Part shown: piece by piece, positions 8,194 through 16,501 of the stretch | Layout: each line of letters opens with the position of its first letter | How positions within the stretch are numbered: position 1 is the first letter of the stretch | DNA from: Oceanicola sp. 502str15 | Lineage (GTDB): Bacteria > Pseudomonadota > Alphaproteobacteria > Rhodobacterales > Rhodobacteraceae | Length of the DNA: 64,000 nt | Assembly: GCF_024105635.1 (NCBI RefSeq) | Contig: NZ_WYDQ01000001.1 | Span: 3,906,501 to 3,970,500 of the forward strand | Direction: 5' to 3' | Translations under genes and position numbers: made by a program | The notes under the pieces: model-generated | The model's input: only the letters and a program-made list of their open reading frames with translations | The model's database searches: none | What the model was told of the DNA's origin: nothing

Positions 8194-9018
8194 TCAGTCC
8201 CATTCGGGCGCCAGCCCGTCAGGCGACACGATGCGACCATCGCGCCGCGACAGGCCATCGATCCGATCGATCTCTTCCGCTGTCAGGGTGACCTCCGCCG
8301 CCGCAAGGTTGCCAGCAAGTCGCTCCGCCTTTGCGGTCTTCGGTATTGCGATCCCGTTGGGCTTGTGCAGCACCCACGCCACCGCGATGGCGGCGGGTGT
8401 GGTGCCGTGGGCTTCGGCGATCTGCTGCAACACAGGCTCGGTCATCACGCCACCCTGCGCCAGCGGCGCATAGGCCTCGACCGGGATGCCCTGCGCCTCG
8501 AGGTAGGGCAGCAGCTTCGACTGGTCGATGAAGGGATGCAGCTCCACCTGGTTCGCGGCAATAGGTGCGCGCAGGATGCTGCGGGCCTCCTCCACCTGAG
8601 CGATGGTGAAGTTCGACACGCCGCCAAACCGCACCTTGCCTTCGTCGATCAGCGCGTCCAGCACCGGCAGGGTCTCGGAAAGCGGCACCTCTTTCGACGG
8701 CCAATGCAGCAGCATCAGGTCGATATGGTCGAGCCCAAGCGCGGTCAGCGAGGCTTCTGTCGCCGTGCGGAAATCGGCGGCGGCAAAATCCCGTGGCAGG
8801 ATCTTGGTGGTGAGAAAGATCTGATCGCGCGGCACGCCCGAGGAGTGGATGCCTTTGCCGACCTCGGCCTCGTTACCATAGGCCTGCGCGGTGTCGATGT
8901 GGCGATAGCCCTCGGACAATGCTGCGGCAACGATGTCGCGCGCCTTGCCCGGCTCCATGCGGAAGGTGCCAAGGCCGAGGTTCGGAATGCCGGCCGGGCC
9001 GATGTTTCGGATGGTCAT
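8194..9018 (-). CDS. Aldo/keto reductase (DkgA/DkgB type)
   Basis: NADPH-dependent aldo/keto reductase of the AKR5-like group, 274 aa, cytoplasmic. The catalytic Asp and Tyr are in HIDTAQAYGNEAEVG, the Lys in FLTTKIL and the His in DLMLLHWP. The NADP-binding C-terminus has IPKTAKAERLAGNL. Family members reduce 2,5-diketogluconate, methylglyoxal and other small carbonyls; the exact substrate is not visible. It is monocistronic or follows the MFS gene on the same strand with a 54-base gap. Confidence 0.88.
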   Translation of the reverse strand: MTIRNIGPAGIPNLGLGTFRMEPGKARDIVAAALSEGYRHIDTAQAYGNEAEVGKGIHSSGVPRDQIFLTTKILPRDFAAADFRTATEASLTALGLDHIDLMLLHWPSKEVPLSETLPVLDALIDEGKVRFGGVSNFTIAQVEEARSILRAPIAANQVELHPFIDQSKLLPYLEAQGIPVEAYAPLAQGGVMTEPVLQQIAEAHGTTPAAIAVAWVLHKPNGIAIPKTAKAERLAGNLAAAEVTLTAEEIDRIDGLSRRDGRIVSPDGLAPEWD

Positions 9019-9072
9019 GATATGTGTTTCCTTGAGGTTGGGAGTGGGAGCCTTGGCCCCCGAAGTTAGTGA

Positions 9073-10254
9073 TTACTCTGCCGGAACAGGGTCGGTTTTC
9101 GGTGCGTCGAGGCGCGCTGCCAGACGGGTCAACACGATGCCAATGGCAACAACGGCGGCCCCCACGAAGGGCGTGGCGGCAAGCCCCATTTCTTCGACCA
9201 CATGGCCGCCGCCCCACGAGCCGAACGCGATGCCGAGGTTGAAGGCGCCGATGTTCAGCCCCGAGGCCACCGCCACCGCTTCAGGCGCAACCTGACGTGC
9301 CGTGGCGACCGTGTAGGCCTGCAATGGCGGCACGTTGGCAAAGGCGAAGCCACCCCAAAGTGCTACGACGGCAATCGCCCAGACCGGAGAGTTTATCGCC
9401 AGCCCTAGCACCCCCAGAAGGACTGCAAGGCCGGTGAAGATCAGCGTCAGCGCCGGAATAGGCCCGGTCCGGTCGGCCAGTCTGCCGCCCAGAATGTTGC
9501 CCGCCGCCACCGACGCTCCATAGAGCAGGATGACAAGGCCGACCGATCCGGCAGAAAGGCCGGTCACATCCGTCAACATCGGGGCCAGATAGGTGAAGGT
9601 GATGAAGTTGCCGCCGTAGCCCACAGCCGTGATGAGGTAGACCAGCAAGAGCCGCGGCGAGGTCAGCACGCGGGCCTGGGCGCTCAGGCTGGCCGGGGCG
9701 GGGCGGCTGAGATTTCCGGGCACCAGCAGCGCGCTGGCCACAAGGCCGATGAACCCAAGGGCCACCACACCGAGGAAGGTCGACTGCCAGCCAAGGGTCT
9801 GTCCGATCCACGTGCCAAGCGGCACACCGGTCACAAGCGCGACCGTGAGGCCAAAGAAAACCGTGGCGATGGCCGAGTTTTCCTTCTCGCGGTCAACCAG
9901 ATCGGTCGCGATGGTCGATGCGATGGCGAAGAAAACGCCATGGGCGAGGCCCGTAGCGAAGCGGGCGGCGATCAGGCTGCCGTAGCCCGGCGCAAAAGCC
10001 GCAAAGGCGTTGCCGGCAATGAACAGTGTCAGAAGCGCCAGCAGCAGCGTCTTGCGGGGCATCCGCCCGGCAAGGGCGGTCAGCACCGGCGCGCCGATGG
10101 TCACGCCAAGCGCATAGAGGCTGACGAGCAGCCCCGCACTTGGAAGTGAAACGCCAAGATCGGTGGCAATGGTGGGGATGAGGCCGACGATCACGAACTC
10201 GGTGGTTCCGACGGCAAAGGCGCTGATGGTCAGCGCCCATAAGGCAAGTGGCAT
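9073..10254 (-). CDS. MFS transporter, DHA1 (AraJ/YdhP-like) family
   Basis: Inner-membrane major facilitator protein with about 12 hydrophobic segments, 393 aa from ATG 10254. The N-terminus MPLALWALTISAFAVGTTEF and the motif GRMPRKTLLLALL after TM2 (an MFS motif A variant) are typical of AraJ/YdhP-like exporters of sugars or drugs. The frame continues upstream without a stop, but this ATG begins directly at TM1. It is divergent from a LysR regulator, the usual arrangement for a regulator-controlled exporter. Confidence 0.87.
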   Translation of the reverse strand: MPLALWALTISAFAVGTTEFVIVGLIPTIATDLGVSLPSAGLLVSLYALGVTIGAPVLTALAGRMPRKTLLLALLTLFIAGNAFAAFAPGYGSLIAARFATGLAHGVFFAIASTIATDLVDREKENSAIATVFFGLTVALVTGVPLGTWIGQTLGWQSTFLGVVALGFIGLVASALLVPGNLSRPAPASLSAQARVLTSPRLLLVYLITAVGYGGNFITFTYLAPMLTDVTGLSAGSVGLVILLYGASVAAGNILGGRLADRTGPIPALTLIFTGLAVLLGVLGLAINSPVWAIAVVALWGGFAFANVPPLQAYTVATARQVAPEAVAVASGLNIGAFNLGIAFGSWGGGHVVEEMGLAATPFVGAAVVAIGIVLTRLAARLDAPKTDPVPAE

Positions 10255-10363
10255 GGCCCGGTCTCCTGCGGTTGGGCGTTTGGGGTCGACAGCCCAGATG
10301 GCAGGTCTTAGCCTTTGCGTGAATGAACAGTTTCGGAATGGACTTTTGCGCCGCACGCACGAA

Positions 10364-11236
10364 TTGCCCCAAACCCGCGATCTCGCCGCCTTTGTCGCCG
10401 TGGTGGAGGACGGCGGCTTTGCCGAAGCGGGGCGGCGCCTCGGCATGGCCCCGTCGACCCTCAGCCGCACGGTGACGCGGCTGGAGGACCTGCTTGGTCT
10501 GACCCTGCTGCGCCGTACCACCCGGTCGATCGAGCTGACCCCCGAGGGGCGCGATCTTCTGGATGCGGCGCGCGGAATCCTCGCCCGCACCGAGGCGCTG
10601 AGCGACCTTGCCGCCAGCAGTCGTCGCCCGCGCGGGCCGCTGCGGGTCAACGCGCCGGTGCCCTTCGTGCTGCACGCCATCGCCCCGCGGCTCTCCGAGT
10701 TTCACGCGGCCTATCCCGAGGTTCAGTTGACGCTCGACATGACCGACAGCCTCGTGGACCTGATCGGCTCCCATGCCGATGTCGCGATCCGCTTCGGGCC
10801 GATTCCAGACAGCGACATGCTGCATCGCAAGCTGGGGCGGACCCCGTGGAAACTGGTGGCAGCGCCGGGTTACCTCGACCGCGCTGGCTGGCCGTCTTCC
10901 CCACAAGATCTGACGGGGCTGGAGCAAGTGCGCTTTGCAGCGCCCGACCATATCAACAGCCTGCGGTTCAAGGGGATCACCGGGCCACTTTCTCTCCCGG
11001 CCTCGGTTGTCGCGGGCAATGGCGAGGCGGCTCGGCGCCTCGTGCTGGGCGGCCTCGGGATCGCCCGCTTTTCGGACTTCATGGTCGCCGAAGACCTCGC
11101 AGCGGGCCGTCTCGTCGAGTTGTTCCCGCAGGAGCTGGAGGCCGAACCCCTCGACATCACCGCCCTCTATCTCACCCCAACCGCCGGCCTGCGCCGCCTC
11201 GCCGTCTTTCTCGATTGGGTCGGCGGCCTGTTGTGA
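10364..11236 (+). CDS. LysR-family transcriptional regulator
   Basis: About 290 aa. The N-terminal winged HTH (DLAAFVAVVEDGGFAEAGRR, LGMAPSTLSRTVTRLE, LGLTLLRRTT) is followed by a LysR substrate-binding domain. The start is uncertain. TTG at 10364 gives the usual family N-terminus, and GTG at 10319 is an in-frame alternative. It is divergent from the MFS gene with roughly 110 bases between them, so it probably controls that exporter and itself. It resembles the PBP2_CrgA-like group. Confidence 0.85.
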   Translation: MPQTRDLAAFVAVVEDGGFAEAGRRLGMAPSTLSRTVTRLEDLLGLTLLRRTTRSIELTPEGRDLLDAARGILARTEALSDLAASSRRPRGPLRVNAPVPFVLHAIAPRLSEFHAAYPEVQLTLDMTDSLVDLIGSHADVAIRFGPIPDSDMLHRKLGRTPWKLVAAPGYLDRAGWPSSPQDLTGLEQVRFAAPDHINSLRFKGITGPLSLPASVVAGNGEAARRLVLGGLGIARFSDFMVAEDLAAGRLVELFPQELEAEPLDITALYLTPTAGLRRLAVFLDWVGGLL

Positions 11237-11362
11237 GCGACGTTGATCCAGGGGGCAGCGCCCTGTTGCACTGGAGGAAGGTTCCCGCGGTGGGGATGCG
11301 TTCTTCCCCAGGCACTCCTGGCCTCGCAACCGCTGTCTGCGCCAAACCTGTCCCTGGTGCGG

Positions 11363-12097
11363 CTACTGCCCAAGCCCACCATCGCGCAGGGTAACGCCAA
11401 GGCGTTCAGCGGCACTGTGAATGTGATGGCGCATGGCCTCCCGCGCGCCGGATCGGTCCTGTGCTTCGACATGGCCGAGAATGCCGCGATGTTCGTCGAG
11501 CGTGCGCTTGGCCAAATCGTCAGAGGTGTAAACCGCGGCGGTGTCGCGCGTCGTTCCTTTCAGCCGGAACGATATGTAGGTGGAAAGTCCCATCAGATAG
11601 GTGTTGCCGGTCGCACTCGCGAGGGCCCGGTGAAAGCGCGCATCGGCCTCGAGCTTGGCCTCATCGAAAAACGGTGTTTCGGCGAGGTCAGAGAGCGCCG
11701 AGTGCAGTTCGGCAAGGTCGGCGTCGGTCCGGCGCATCGCGGCGATCCCTGCGATCTCGATTTCCAGCACCCCACGCAGTTCGAAGAGGTCACCGAGGTT
11801 TTCGCTGTCGCCCAGCCCGTTGCCGTCGATCCGAAAGGTCAGGCGCTCGTCTTGCGGGCACACCACCGCGCCGCGTCCCTGCCGGCTATCAAGGATGCCC
11901 TCATATCGAAGCCTTGCGATGGCCTCGCGCACCACATTCCGGCTGACTCCGAAACTCCGGGCAAGCTCTGTCTCCGTGGGCAATACCTGCCCCTCCGCCA
12001 GCGCGCCCGATGCGATCTGCTCCACGAGCTTGTCTGCAATGCGGTCCGGCAGCCCGGTGGGGCGTTCTACGACAAACTTGGTGGTCAACTGTTCCAC
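11363..12097 (-). CDS. FadR/GntR-family (FCD) regulator
   Basis: About 244 aa from GTG 12097. The N-terminal GntR winged HTH is LPDRIADKLVEQIASGALAEGQVLPTETELARSFGVSRNVVREAIARLRYEGIL, and the C-terminal FCD ligand-binding domain is helical. It is divergent from an FAD-linked hydroxyacid dehydrogenase, as LldR- or GlcC-type regulators often are. A TNGTNNNACNA operator lies between them. The frame is open to 12220, but the extra residues do not look like protein of this family. Confidence 0.87.
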   Translation of the reverse strand: MEQLTTKFVVERPTGLPDRIADKLVEQIASGALAEGQVLPTETELARSFGVSRNVVREAIARLRYEGILDSRQGRGAVVCPQDERLTFRIDGNGLGDSENLGDLFELRGVLEIEIAGIAAMRRTDADLAELHSALSDLAETPFFDEAKLEADARFHRALASATGNTYLMGLSTYISFRLKGTTRDTAAVYTSDDLAKRTLDEHRGILGHVEAQDRSGAREAMRHHIHSAAERLGVTLRDGGLGQ

Positions 12098-12185
12098 GTC
12101 CTGCGCTTTTGGTCCGCCCGGCAGGGCGTTTGGGGTGGGATAGCAGACCCGCCCACGGGCAGGATACTGTTTTCCGATAATATGA

Positions 12186-12196
12186 TTGTTGGACAA
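12186..12196. promoter_or_regulatory. Predicted FadR-type operator
   Basis: TTGTTGGACAA is a perfect match to the general FadR-subfamily half-site pattern TNGTNNNACNA. It lies between the divergent FCD regulator (start 12097) and the FAD-dehydrogenase gene (start 12246), where autoregulation and target control are expected. Confidence 0.6.
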
Positions 12197-12245
12197 ATAG
12201 GGCAAAGCTGATATCAGCACCTCCGGCGAACAGCGGAGGAGCCTT

Positions 12246-13685
12246 ATGGATAAGCGTGGAATCGTGGCCGGATTGGCGGAGCTGGTGGGCGACCGCCACG
12301 TGCTGGTCGAACCGGCGGATACGGCGCGCTACGTGCGCGACTGGTCGGGAGACAACCTTGCCGATCCGCTCTGCGTGGTGCGCCCCGCATCAACGGCCGA
12401 GGTCTCCGCCGTGATCCGTTTCGCCGGGGCGCACGGGTTGGCCGTGGTCCCCCAAGGCGGCAACACCGGCCTCGTTGCGGGCACCAGCGCAACCGGCGGG
12501 CGCGATATCTTGCTGAACCTCGGCCGGATGCGGGCGATCCGCAGCATCGAGCCGACAGACATGGTCATGCAGGTCGAGGCCGGCCTGACCGTGGAGGAAG
12601 CGCGCAGCGCGGCAGAGGAGGTGGGCCGCCTGTTCCCGCTCGCCTTCGGCGCGCAAGGCACGGCGCAGATCGGTGGTGCAATCGCGGCCAACGCTGGCGG
12701 GTTGAACGTGCTGCGCTACGGCATGACCCGCAACCTCGTGCTCGGCCTAGAGGTGGTGCTGGCCGATGGGACGGTGGTCGACACGCTCTCTTCCCTCGCC
12801 AAGGACAACCGGGGCCTCGCGCTGCATCAGCTCTTCATCGGCACCGAGGGAGCGCTCGGCGTGGTGACAGCCGCCAGCCTGCGACTCTCCCCGCGCAACA
12901 CCCGACGCCAGACCGCGCTGCTCGCCTTCGAGGGCCTCCCTGAGATCGTGGCCTTCGCCTCCGATGCGCGAGCACATTGCTCCGACCTGCTCTCCGCCTT
13001 CGAGTTCATGCCCGGTGCCGCCATCGACCTGGCCACCGAGCATGTAGAGAGCCTGCGCGACCCACTTGAAGCACGGCACCCCTACTACGTCTTGCTGGAG
13101 ATCTCGGCGTCCGGGCCGATCGACCTCGATGCGCTGCTCATGGGCCTGCTGGAAGAGGCGATGGGTGACGGCCGGGTGCTGGATGGCGTGGTGGCCACAA
13201 GCGATAGTCAGCGGCAGGAGTTGTGGTTGCTCCGCGAGGCGATGGTCGAGGCGCAGGCGGCGCGAGGTCGGCATATGCGAACGGATTTCTCGGTGCCGCT
13301 GTCGCGCGTGGCCCAGCTGGTGAATGCGCTGGAACTGGTTGTGGAGCGCGAACTACCGGGCTGGATCTCGCTGGCTTACGGCCACATGGGCGACGGCAAT
13401 GTGCATTTCAACGTCTTGCCTCCCGAGGGAACAGGGCAGGCCGCCTTCACCACGGCTGTCGGCAAGGCGAGAACGCGCATGTACGAGGTCGTCCGCAGTT
13501 TTGACGGGTCGCTTAGCGCCGAACACGGAATCGGACGCGAGCGCCTTTCCGCGCTCTACGCGGATCGCGCGCCCGAGGTGCTGCGGTTGGCTGAGACGGT
13601 AAAAGCGCGGCTCGATCCTGACAATCGACTCAACCCGGGCTGCCTGTTTCCGGTGCGGCGAGATCATGAAGGAGAACACGCATGA
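12246..13685 (+). CDS. FAD-linked 2-hydroxyacid dehydrogenase (GlcD/D2HGDH type)
   Basis: A 479-aa VAO/PCMH-family flavoprotein. The FAD-binding half contains VVPQGGNTGLVAGTSATGG, AQIGGAIAANAGGLNVLRYG and FIGTEGALGVVTAASL. The C-terminal half has YGHMGDGNVHFN (the conserved His of FAD-oxidase C), SAEHGIGRERL and the terminal LNPGCLFP. Relatives oxidise D-2-hydroxyglutarate, D-lactate or glycolate. There is no partner GlcE/GlcF gene, so it probably passes electrons to ETF or quinone. It overlaps the following FAH-family gene by four bases. Confidence 0.87.
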   Translation: MDKRGIVAGLAELVGDRHVLVEPADTARYVRDWSGDNLADPLCVVRPASTAEVSAVIRFAGAHGLAVVPQGGNTGLVAGTSATGGRDILLNLGRMRAIRSIEPTDMVMQVEAGLTVEEARSAAEEVGRLFPLAFGAQGTAQIGGAIAANAGGLNVLRYGMTRNLVLGLEVVLADGTVVDTLSSLAKDNRGLALHQLFIGTEGALGVVTAASLRLSPRNTRRQTALLAFEGLPEIVAFASDARAHCSDLLSAFEFMPGAAIDLATEHVESLRDPLEARHPYYVLLEISASGPIDLDALLMGLLEEAMGDGRVLDGVVATSDSQRQELWLLREAMVEAQAARGRHMRTDFSVPLSRVAQLVNALELVVERELPGWISLAYGHMGDGNVHFNVLPPEGTGQAAFTTAVGKARTRMYEVVRSFDGSLSAEHGIGRERLSALYADRAPEVLRLAETVKARLDPDNRLNPGCLFPVRRDHEGEHA

Positions 13686-14812
13686 CGTTTGAACTCGAAG
13701 GCGCTGGCTGCTGGCTTGGCCGTGTCTGGAACCCCGAGGTCTCCGGCCCTTCCGTGGTCACTGTGCGTGAGGGCAGGGTGCTTGATATCACATCCCGCGC
13801 CGCGCCCACCGTGCGTGACATCTGTGAAATGGAAGACCCGGCGGCGTATGTCAGGGGTGCATCTGGCACTGATATCGGCGCGCTGGATCAGATCTTTGCC
13901 GAAAGCTCAACCTGGCGCCCCCTTGCGCCCATCGACTTTCAGGCCGTGAAAGCCTGTGGCGTCACCTTCGCGGGCTCTATGGTGGAGCGCGTCATCGAAG
14001 AGAAGGCCGCAGGCGACCCGAGCCGCGCCGAGGCCATCCGGCGCCGCGTGGGCGAGACCATCGGAAACTCCCTGCGCAACTTCGCGCCCGGCTCCGTCGA
14101 GGCGGGCCGGATCAAGGAGGCCCTGATCGCCGAGGGCCTCTGGAGCCAATACCTCGAAGTCGGTATCGGGCCGGATGCCGAAGTGTTCTCCAAGGCCCAG
14201 GTGCTTTCTTCGGTCGGGCATCTGGCCGAGATCGGCCTGCACCCGATGTCACGCTGGAACAACCCCGAGCCCGAGGTGGTTCTCGCGGTCGCCTCGACCG
14301 GGCGCGTGGTCGGCGCGACCCTGGGCAACGATGTGAACCTGCGCGACGTCGAGGGCCGCTCGGCCCTGCTGCTATCGAAGGCAAAGGATAACAATGGCTC
14401 CTGCGCGATCGGCCCGATGCTGCGGCTCTTTGATGGCGCTTTCGGGATAGACGATATCCGTGAGGCCGGGGTGGGGCTGCGGGTGACCGGAACCGATGGC
14501 TTCGTCCTTGAGGGCCGCTCCGACATGACCCGCATCAGCCGCGACCCGCTCGACCTGGTGCGCCAGACGGTGGGGCCGCATCACCAGTATCCCGACGGTT
14601 TCGCGCTGTTTCTGGGAACACTCTTTGCCCCGACCGAGGACCGCGACACTCCGGGGCAGGGCTTCACGCACAAGCTGGGCGATGTGGTCGAGATCAGGTC
14701 GGAGAGGCTCGGCGTCTTGCGCAACACGGTGAACCTTTCCACCGAGTGCCCACCTTGGACGTTTGGGCCGAGTCACCTGATGCGCAACCTCGCGCAGCGT
14801 GCGCTCCTCTAG
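13682..14812 (+). CDS. Fumarylacetoacetate hydrolase-family protein
   Basis: A 376-aa protein with a C-terminal FAH domain. The metal-binding acidic residues are visible in NNPEPEVVLAVASTGRVVG (EPE) and in GNDVNLRDVEG. LLLSKAKDNNGSCAIGPML and LERLG-type segments follow. FAH members cleave or hydrate 2,4-diketo acids and 2-keto-3-deoxy acids. Translational coupling to the hydroxyacid dehydrogenase suggests that the ketoacid product is handled here. The exact reaction cannot be assigned. Confidence 0.82.
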   Translation: MTFELEGAGCWLGRVWNPEVSGPSVVTVREGRVLDITSRAAPTVRDICEMEDPAAYVRGASGTDIGALDQIFAESSTWRPLAPIDFQAVKACGVTFAGSMVERVIEEKAAGDPSRAEAIRRRVGETIGNSLRNFAPGSVEAGRIKEALIAEGLWSQYLEVGIGPDAEVFSKAQVLSSVGHLAEIGLHPMSRWNNPEPEVVLAVASTGRVVGATLGNDVNLRDVEGRSALLLSKAKDNNGSCAIGPMLRLFDGAFGIDDIREAGVGLRVTGTDGFVLEGRSDMTRISRDPLDLVRQTVGPHHQYPDGFALFLGTLFAPTEDRDTPGQGFTHKLGDVVEIRSERLGVLRNTVNLSTECPPWTFGPSHLMRNLAQRALL

Positions 14813-14829
14813 GCTGTTGTGCCACGCAA

Positions 14830-14843
14830 TTTGGAATGCCAAA
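14830..14843. promoter_or_regulatory. Predicted GntR operator upstream of tctCBA
   Basis: TTTGGAATGCCAAA is a near-palindrome, identical over all 14 bases to 29491-29504 upstream of the KGSADH gene and similar to 29395-29408. A weaker relative (TATGGTATGCAAAA) lies near 14914-14927. The GntR/FCD protein at 18068 is the best candidate binder because its gene is in the tct operon. Confidence 0.55.
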
Positions 14844-14854
14844 ATGTCATCTAG

Positions 14855-14891
14855 AATCTAAATAGCGGAATTTAGTAGTTTAATTTAGATT
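14855..14891. repeat. AT-rich inverted repeat before tctC
   Basis: AATCTAAAT (14855-14863) is mirrored by ATTTAGATT (14883-14891) across 19 bases. The segment is strikingly AT-rich for this genome. It is probably promoter or regulator-binding DNA for tctCBA. Confidence 0.5.
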
Positions 14892-14968
14892 GACCTGAAC
14901 GTAATGACAAAAATATGGTATGCAAAACCGACAGAGCCTCTGTTCGGTCTCAAGCAAGGGAGGACAGC

Positions 14969-15934
14969 TTGAAACACTTCAAAACGCTCTTGGCGGCATC
15001 CGTCGCACTGATGATGGGCACCCAGGCGCAGGCGTGGGAGCCTGAGGGCACCGTTGAATTCGTGGTGCCCTACAGCGCCGGTGGCGGGAGCGATGTGAAC
15101 GCCCGCCTGCTTGTCGAAGCCTGGCGGAAGCATGGCATCGTGGACGCCAACGTGGTTGTGCTGAACAAACCCGGCGGCTCCGGCGCGGTGGGCAACACCT
15201 ATACCTTCAGCAAGGACGGCGACCCGAATACCATCCAGACCTATGTGTCCGGCCAGATGATGAGCTCGATCTCCAACAATGCGGCGGTCCAACTCGAACA
15301 CCTCACGCCACTCGGCACCCTGACACTCGACACGCTGCTGCTCGTGACCCGCAGCACGGAGGACTACGCCGATTTCGCAGCGCTCGTCGAAGCAGCCGCC
15401 AAGGAGCCCAACAGCGTCACCATCGGCGGCGTGTCGCGCGGCAGCGAGGATCACCTCGTCTTCACCATGCTGAACGACAGCGTCGATGCCGAGCTGCAAT
15501 ACGTGCCCTTCGACGGCGGCGGTGACGTTCTGTCGGCGCTTCTCGGCGGTCACGTGGACGCGGCCATCTTCAACCCCAGCGAAATCGGCCAGCAGGTCGA
15601 GGCCGGGCGGGCGCATCCCCTCGGGGCCTTCTCCGAAGAGCGCCTCGCCGCGCCGTTCGAAGCCACCGAAACTTTCGGGGAGATGGGCTATGCAGATGTG
15701 GCCATCAGCCTGTTCCGCGGCTACGTCGGCCCGCCCAACATGCCCGCCGAGGCCGTGGCCTATTGGGAGAACGCCCTGAAAGAAGCCTATGAAACCGAGA
15801 CCTGGCAGCAGGAATACATTGCTGACAAAGGCCTGATCGGGCGCTTTATCGGCGCGGCCGACAGCGCCGAGTTCTACGCCCGCGAGGCGGAGAAGTACCA
15901 GCGCCTGCTCGAAGCCGTGGGCTTCGTCAACTGA
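14969..15934 (+). CDS. tctC: Tripartite tricarboxylate transporter substrate-binding protein
   Basis: Periplasmic Bug/TctC-family binding protein. Start is TTG 14969 with GGGAGG shortly upstream, giving 321 aa with a signal peptide (LKHFKTLLAASVALMMGTQAQA). The mature part begins WEPEGTVEFVVPYSAGGGSDVNARLL, the family's ligand-loop region, with VLNKPGGSGAVGNTY further on. It delivers a carboxylate to TctAB. Upstream catabolic genes for a hydroxyacid suggest an organic acid ligand. It is followed by a hairpin and then tctB. Confidence 0.88.
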   Translation: MKHFKTLLAASVALMMGTQAQAWEPEGTVEFVVPYSAGGGSDVNARLLVEAWRKHGIVDANVVVLNKPGGSGAVGNTYTFSKDGDPNTIQTYVSGQMMSSISNNAAVQLEHLTPLGTLTLDTLLLVTRSTEDYADFAALVEAAAKEPNSVTIGGVSRGSEDHLVFTMLNDSVDAELQYVPFDGGGDVLSALLGGHVDAAIFNPSEIGQQVEAGRAHPLGAFSEERLAAPFEATETFGEMGYADVAISLFRGYVGPPNMPAEAVAYWENALKEAYETETWQQEYIADKGLIGRFIGAADSAEFYAREAEKYQRLLEAVGFVN

Positions 15935-15944
15935 CCGATAGGGT

Positions 15945-15970
15945 GGGCGGCGCAACACCTGTCGCCGCCC
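15945..15970 (+). terminator. Intercistronic hairpin between tctC and tctB
   Basis: GGGCGGCG (15945-15952) pairs perfectly with CGCCGCCC (15963-15970) over a 10-nt loop, starting 11 bases after the tctC stop. There is no T-run. It is likely an mRNA-stabilising or partially terminating hairpin that raises tctC over tctBA. Confidence 0.55.
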
Positions 15971-16026
15971 GCCGACCCGCCGCCCGTCGTCGCAACGGGC
16001 ATTGCCCGCTTTCCAGGAGACAGATC

Positions 16027-16491
16027 GTGTCGACTTCCGTTGAACCGCGCCCAGCGCGGTCTCTCTTTGCATCCGCCGTGGCCCTCGCCTGCCTCTGCTT
16101 CGGGGCGCTCTTCCTCGGGTTCGGCCTGTTCAAATACGGCTTCTGGATGGACCGTGGCCCCGGTGCCGGCTTCTTCCCGGCCGTATTCGGTGCGGGCACC
16201 GTGCTGCTTGCCGCCTTCGAGCTGATGCGCCCCGGCCAGATCAAGGGCCGGGTCCAGCTCAGAAACCACGCGCCGATCATCGCCATACTCGCCGCAATCC
16301 TTTGCATCCCGCTCGTAGGAATGATCCCCGCCATGGCGCTGTTCGTGCTGGGATGGCTGAAGCTGGTCGAGGGCGCGCCATGGCTGCGCTCGCTGCTGGT
16401 CGCCGCAGCAACGGCGCTCCTGACCACGCTGATCTTCGACGTGTGGCTGCGGGTGCAATTCCCGCCGAGCCTTCTCGAAAAACTCCTCTGA
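16027..16491 (+). CDS. tctB: Tripartite tricarboxylate transporter small membrane subunit
   Basis: Small inner-membrane protein of about 154 aa from GTG 16027 (AGGAG 10 bases upstream). It has four hydrophobic segments: FASAVALACLCFGALFLGFG, GFFPAVFGAGTVLLAAF, IIAILAAILCIPLVGMIPAM, and a last one around SLLVAAATALLTTLIF. This is the TctB pattern; it works with TctA and TctC. It sits 11 bases before tctA. Confidence 0.85.
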   Translation: MSTSVEPRPARSLFASAVALACLCFGALFLGFGLFKYGFWMDRGPGAGFFPAVFGAGTVLLAAFELMRPGQIKGRVQLRNHAPIIAILAAILCIPLVGMIPAMALFVLGWLKLVEGAPWLRSLLVAAATALLTTLIFDVWLRVQFPPSLLEKLL

Positions 16492-16501
16492 GGTTCCCGA
16501 C

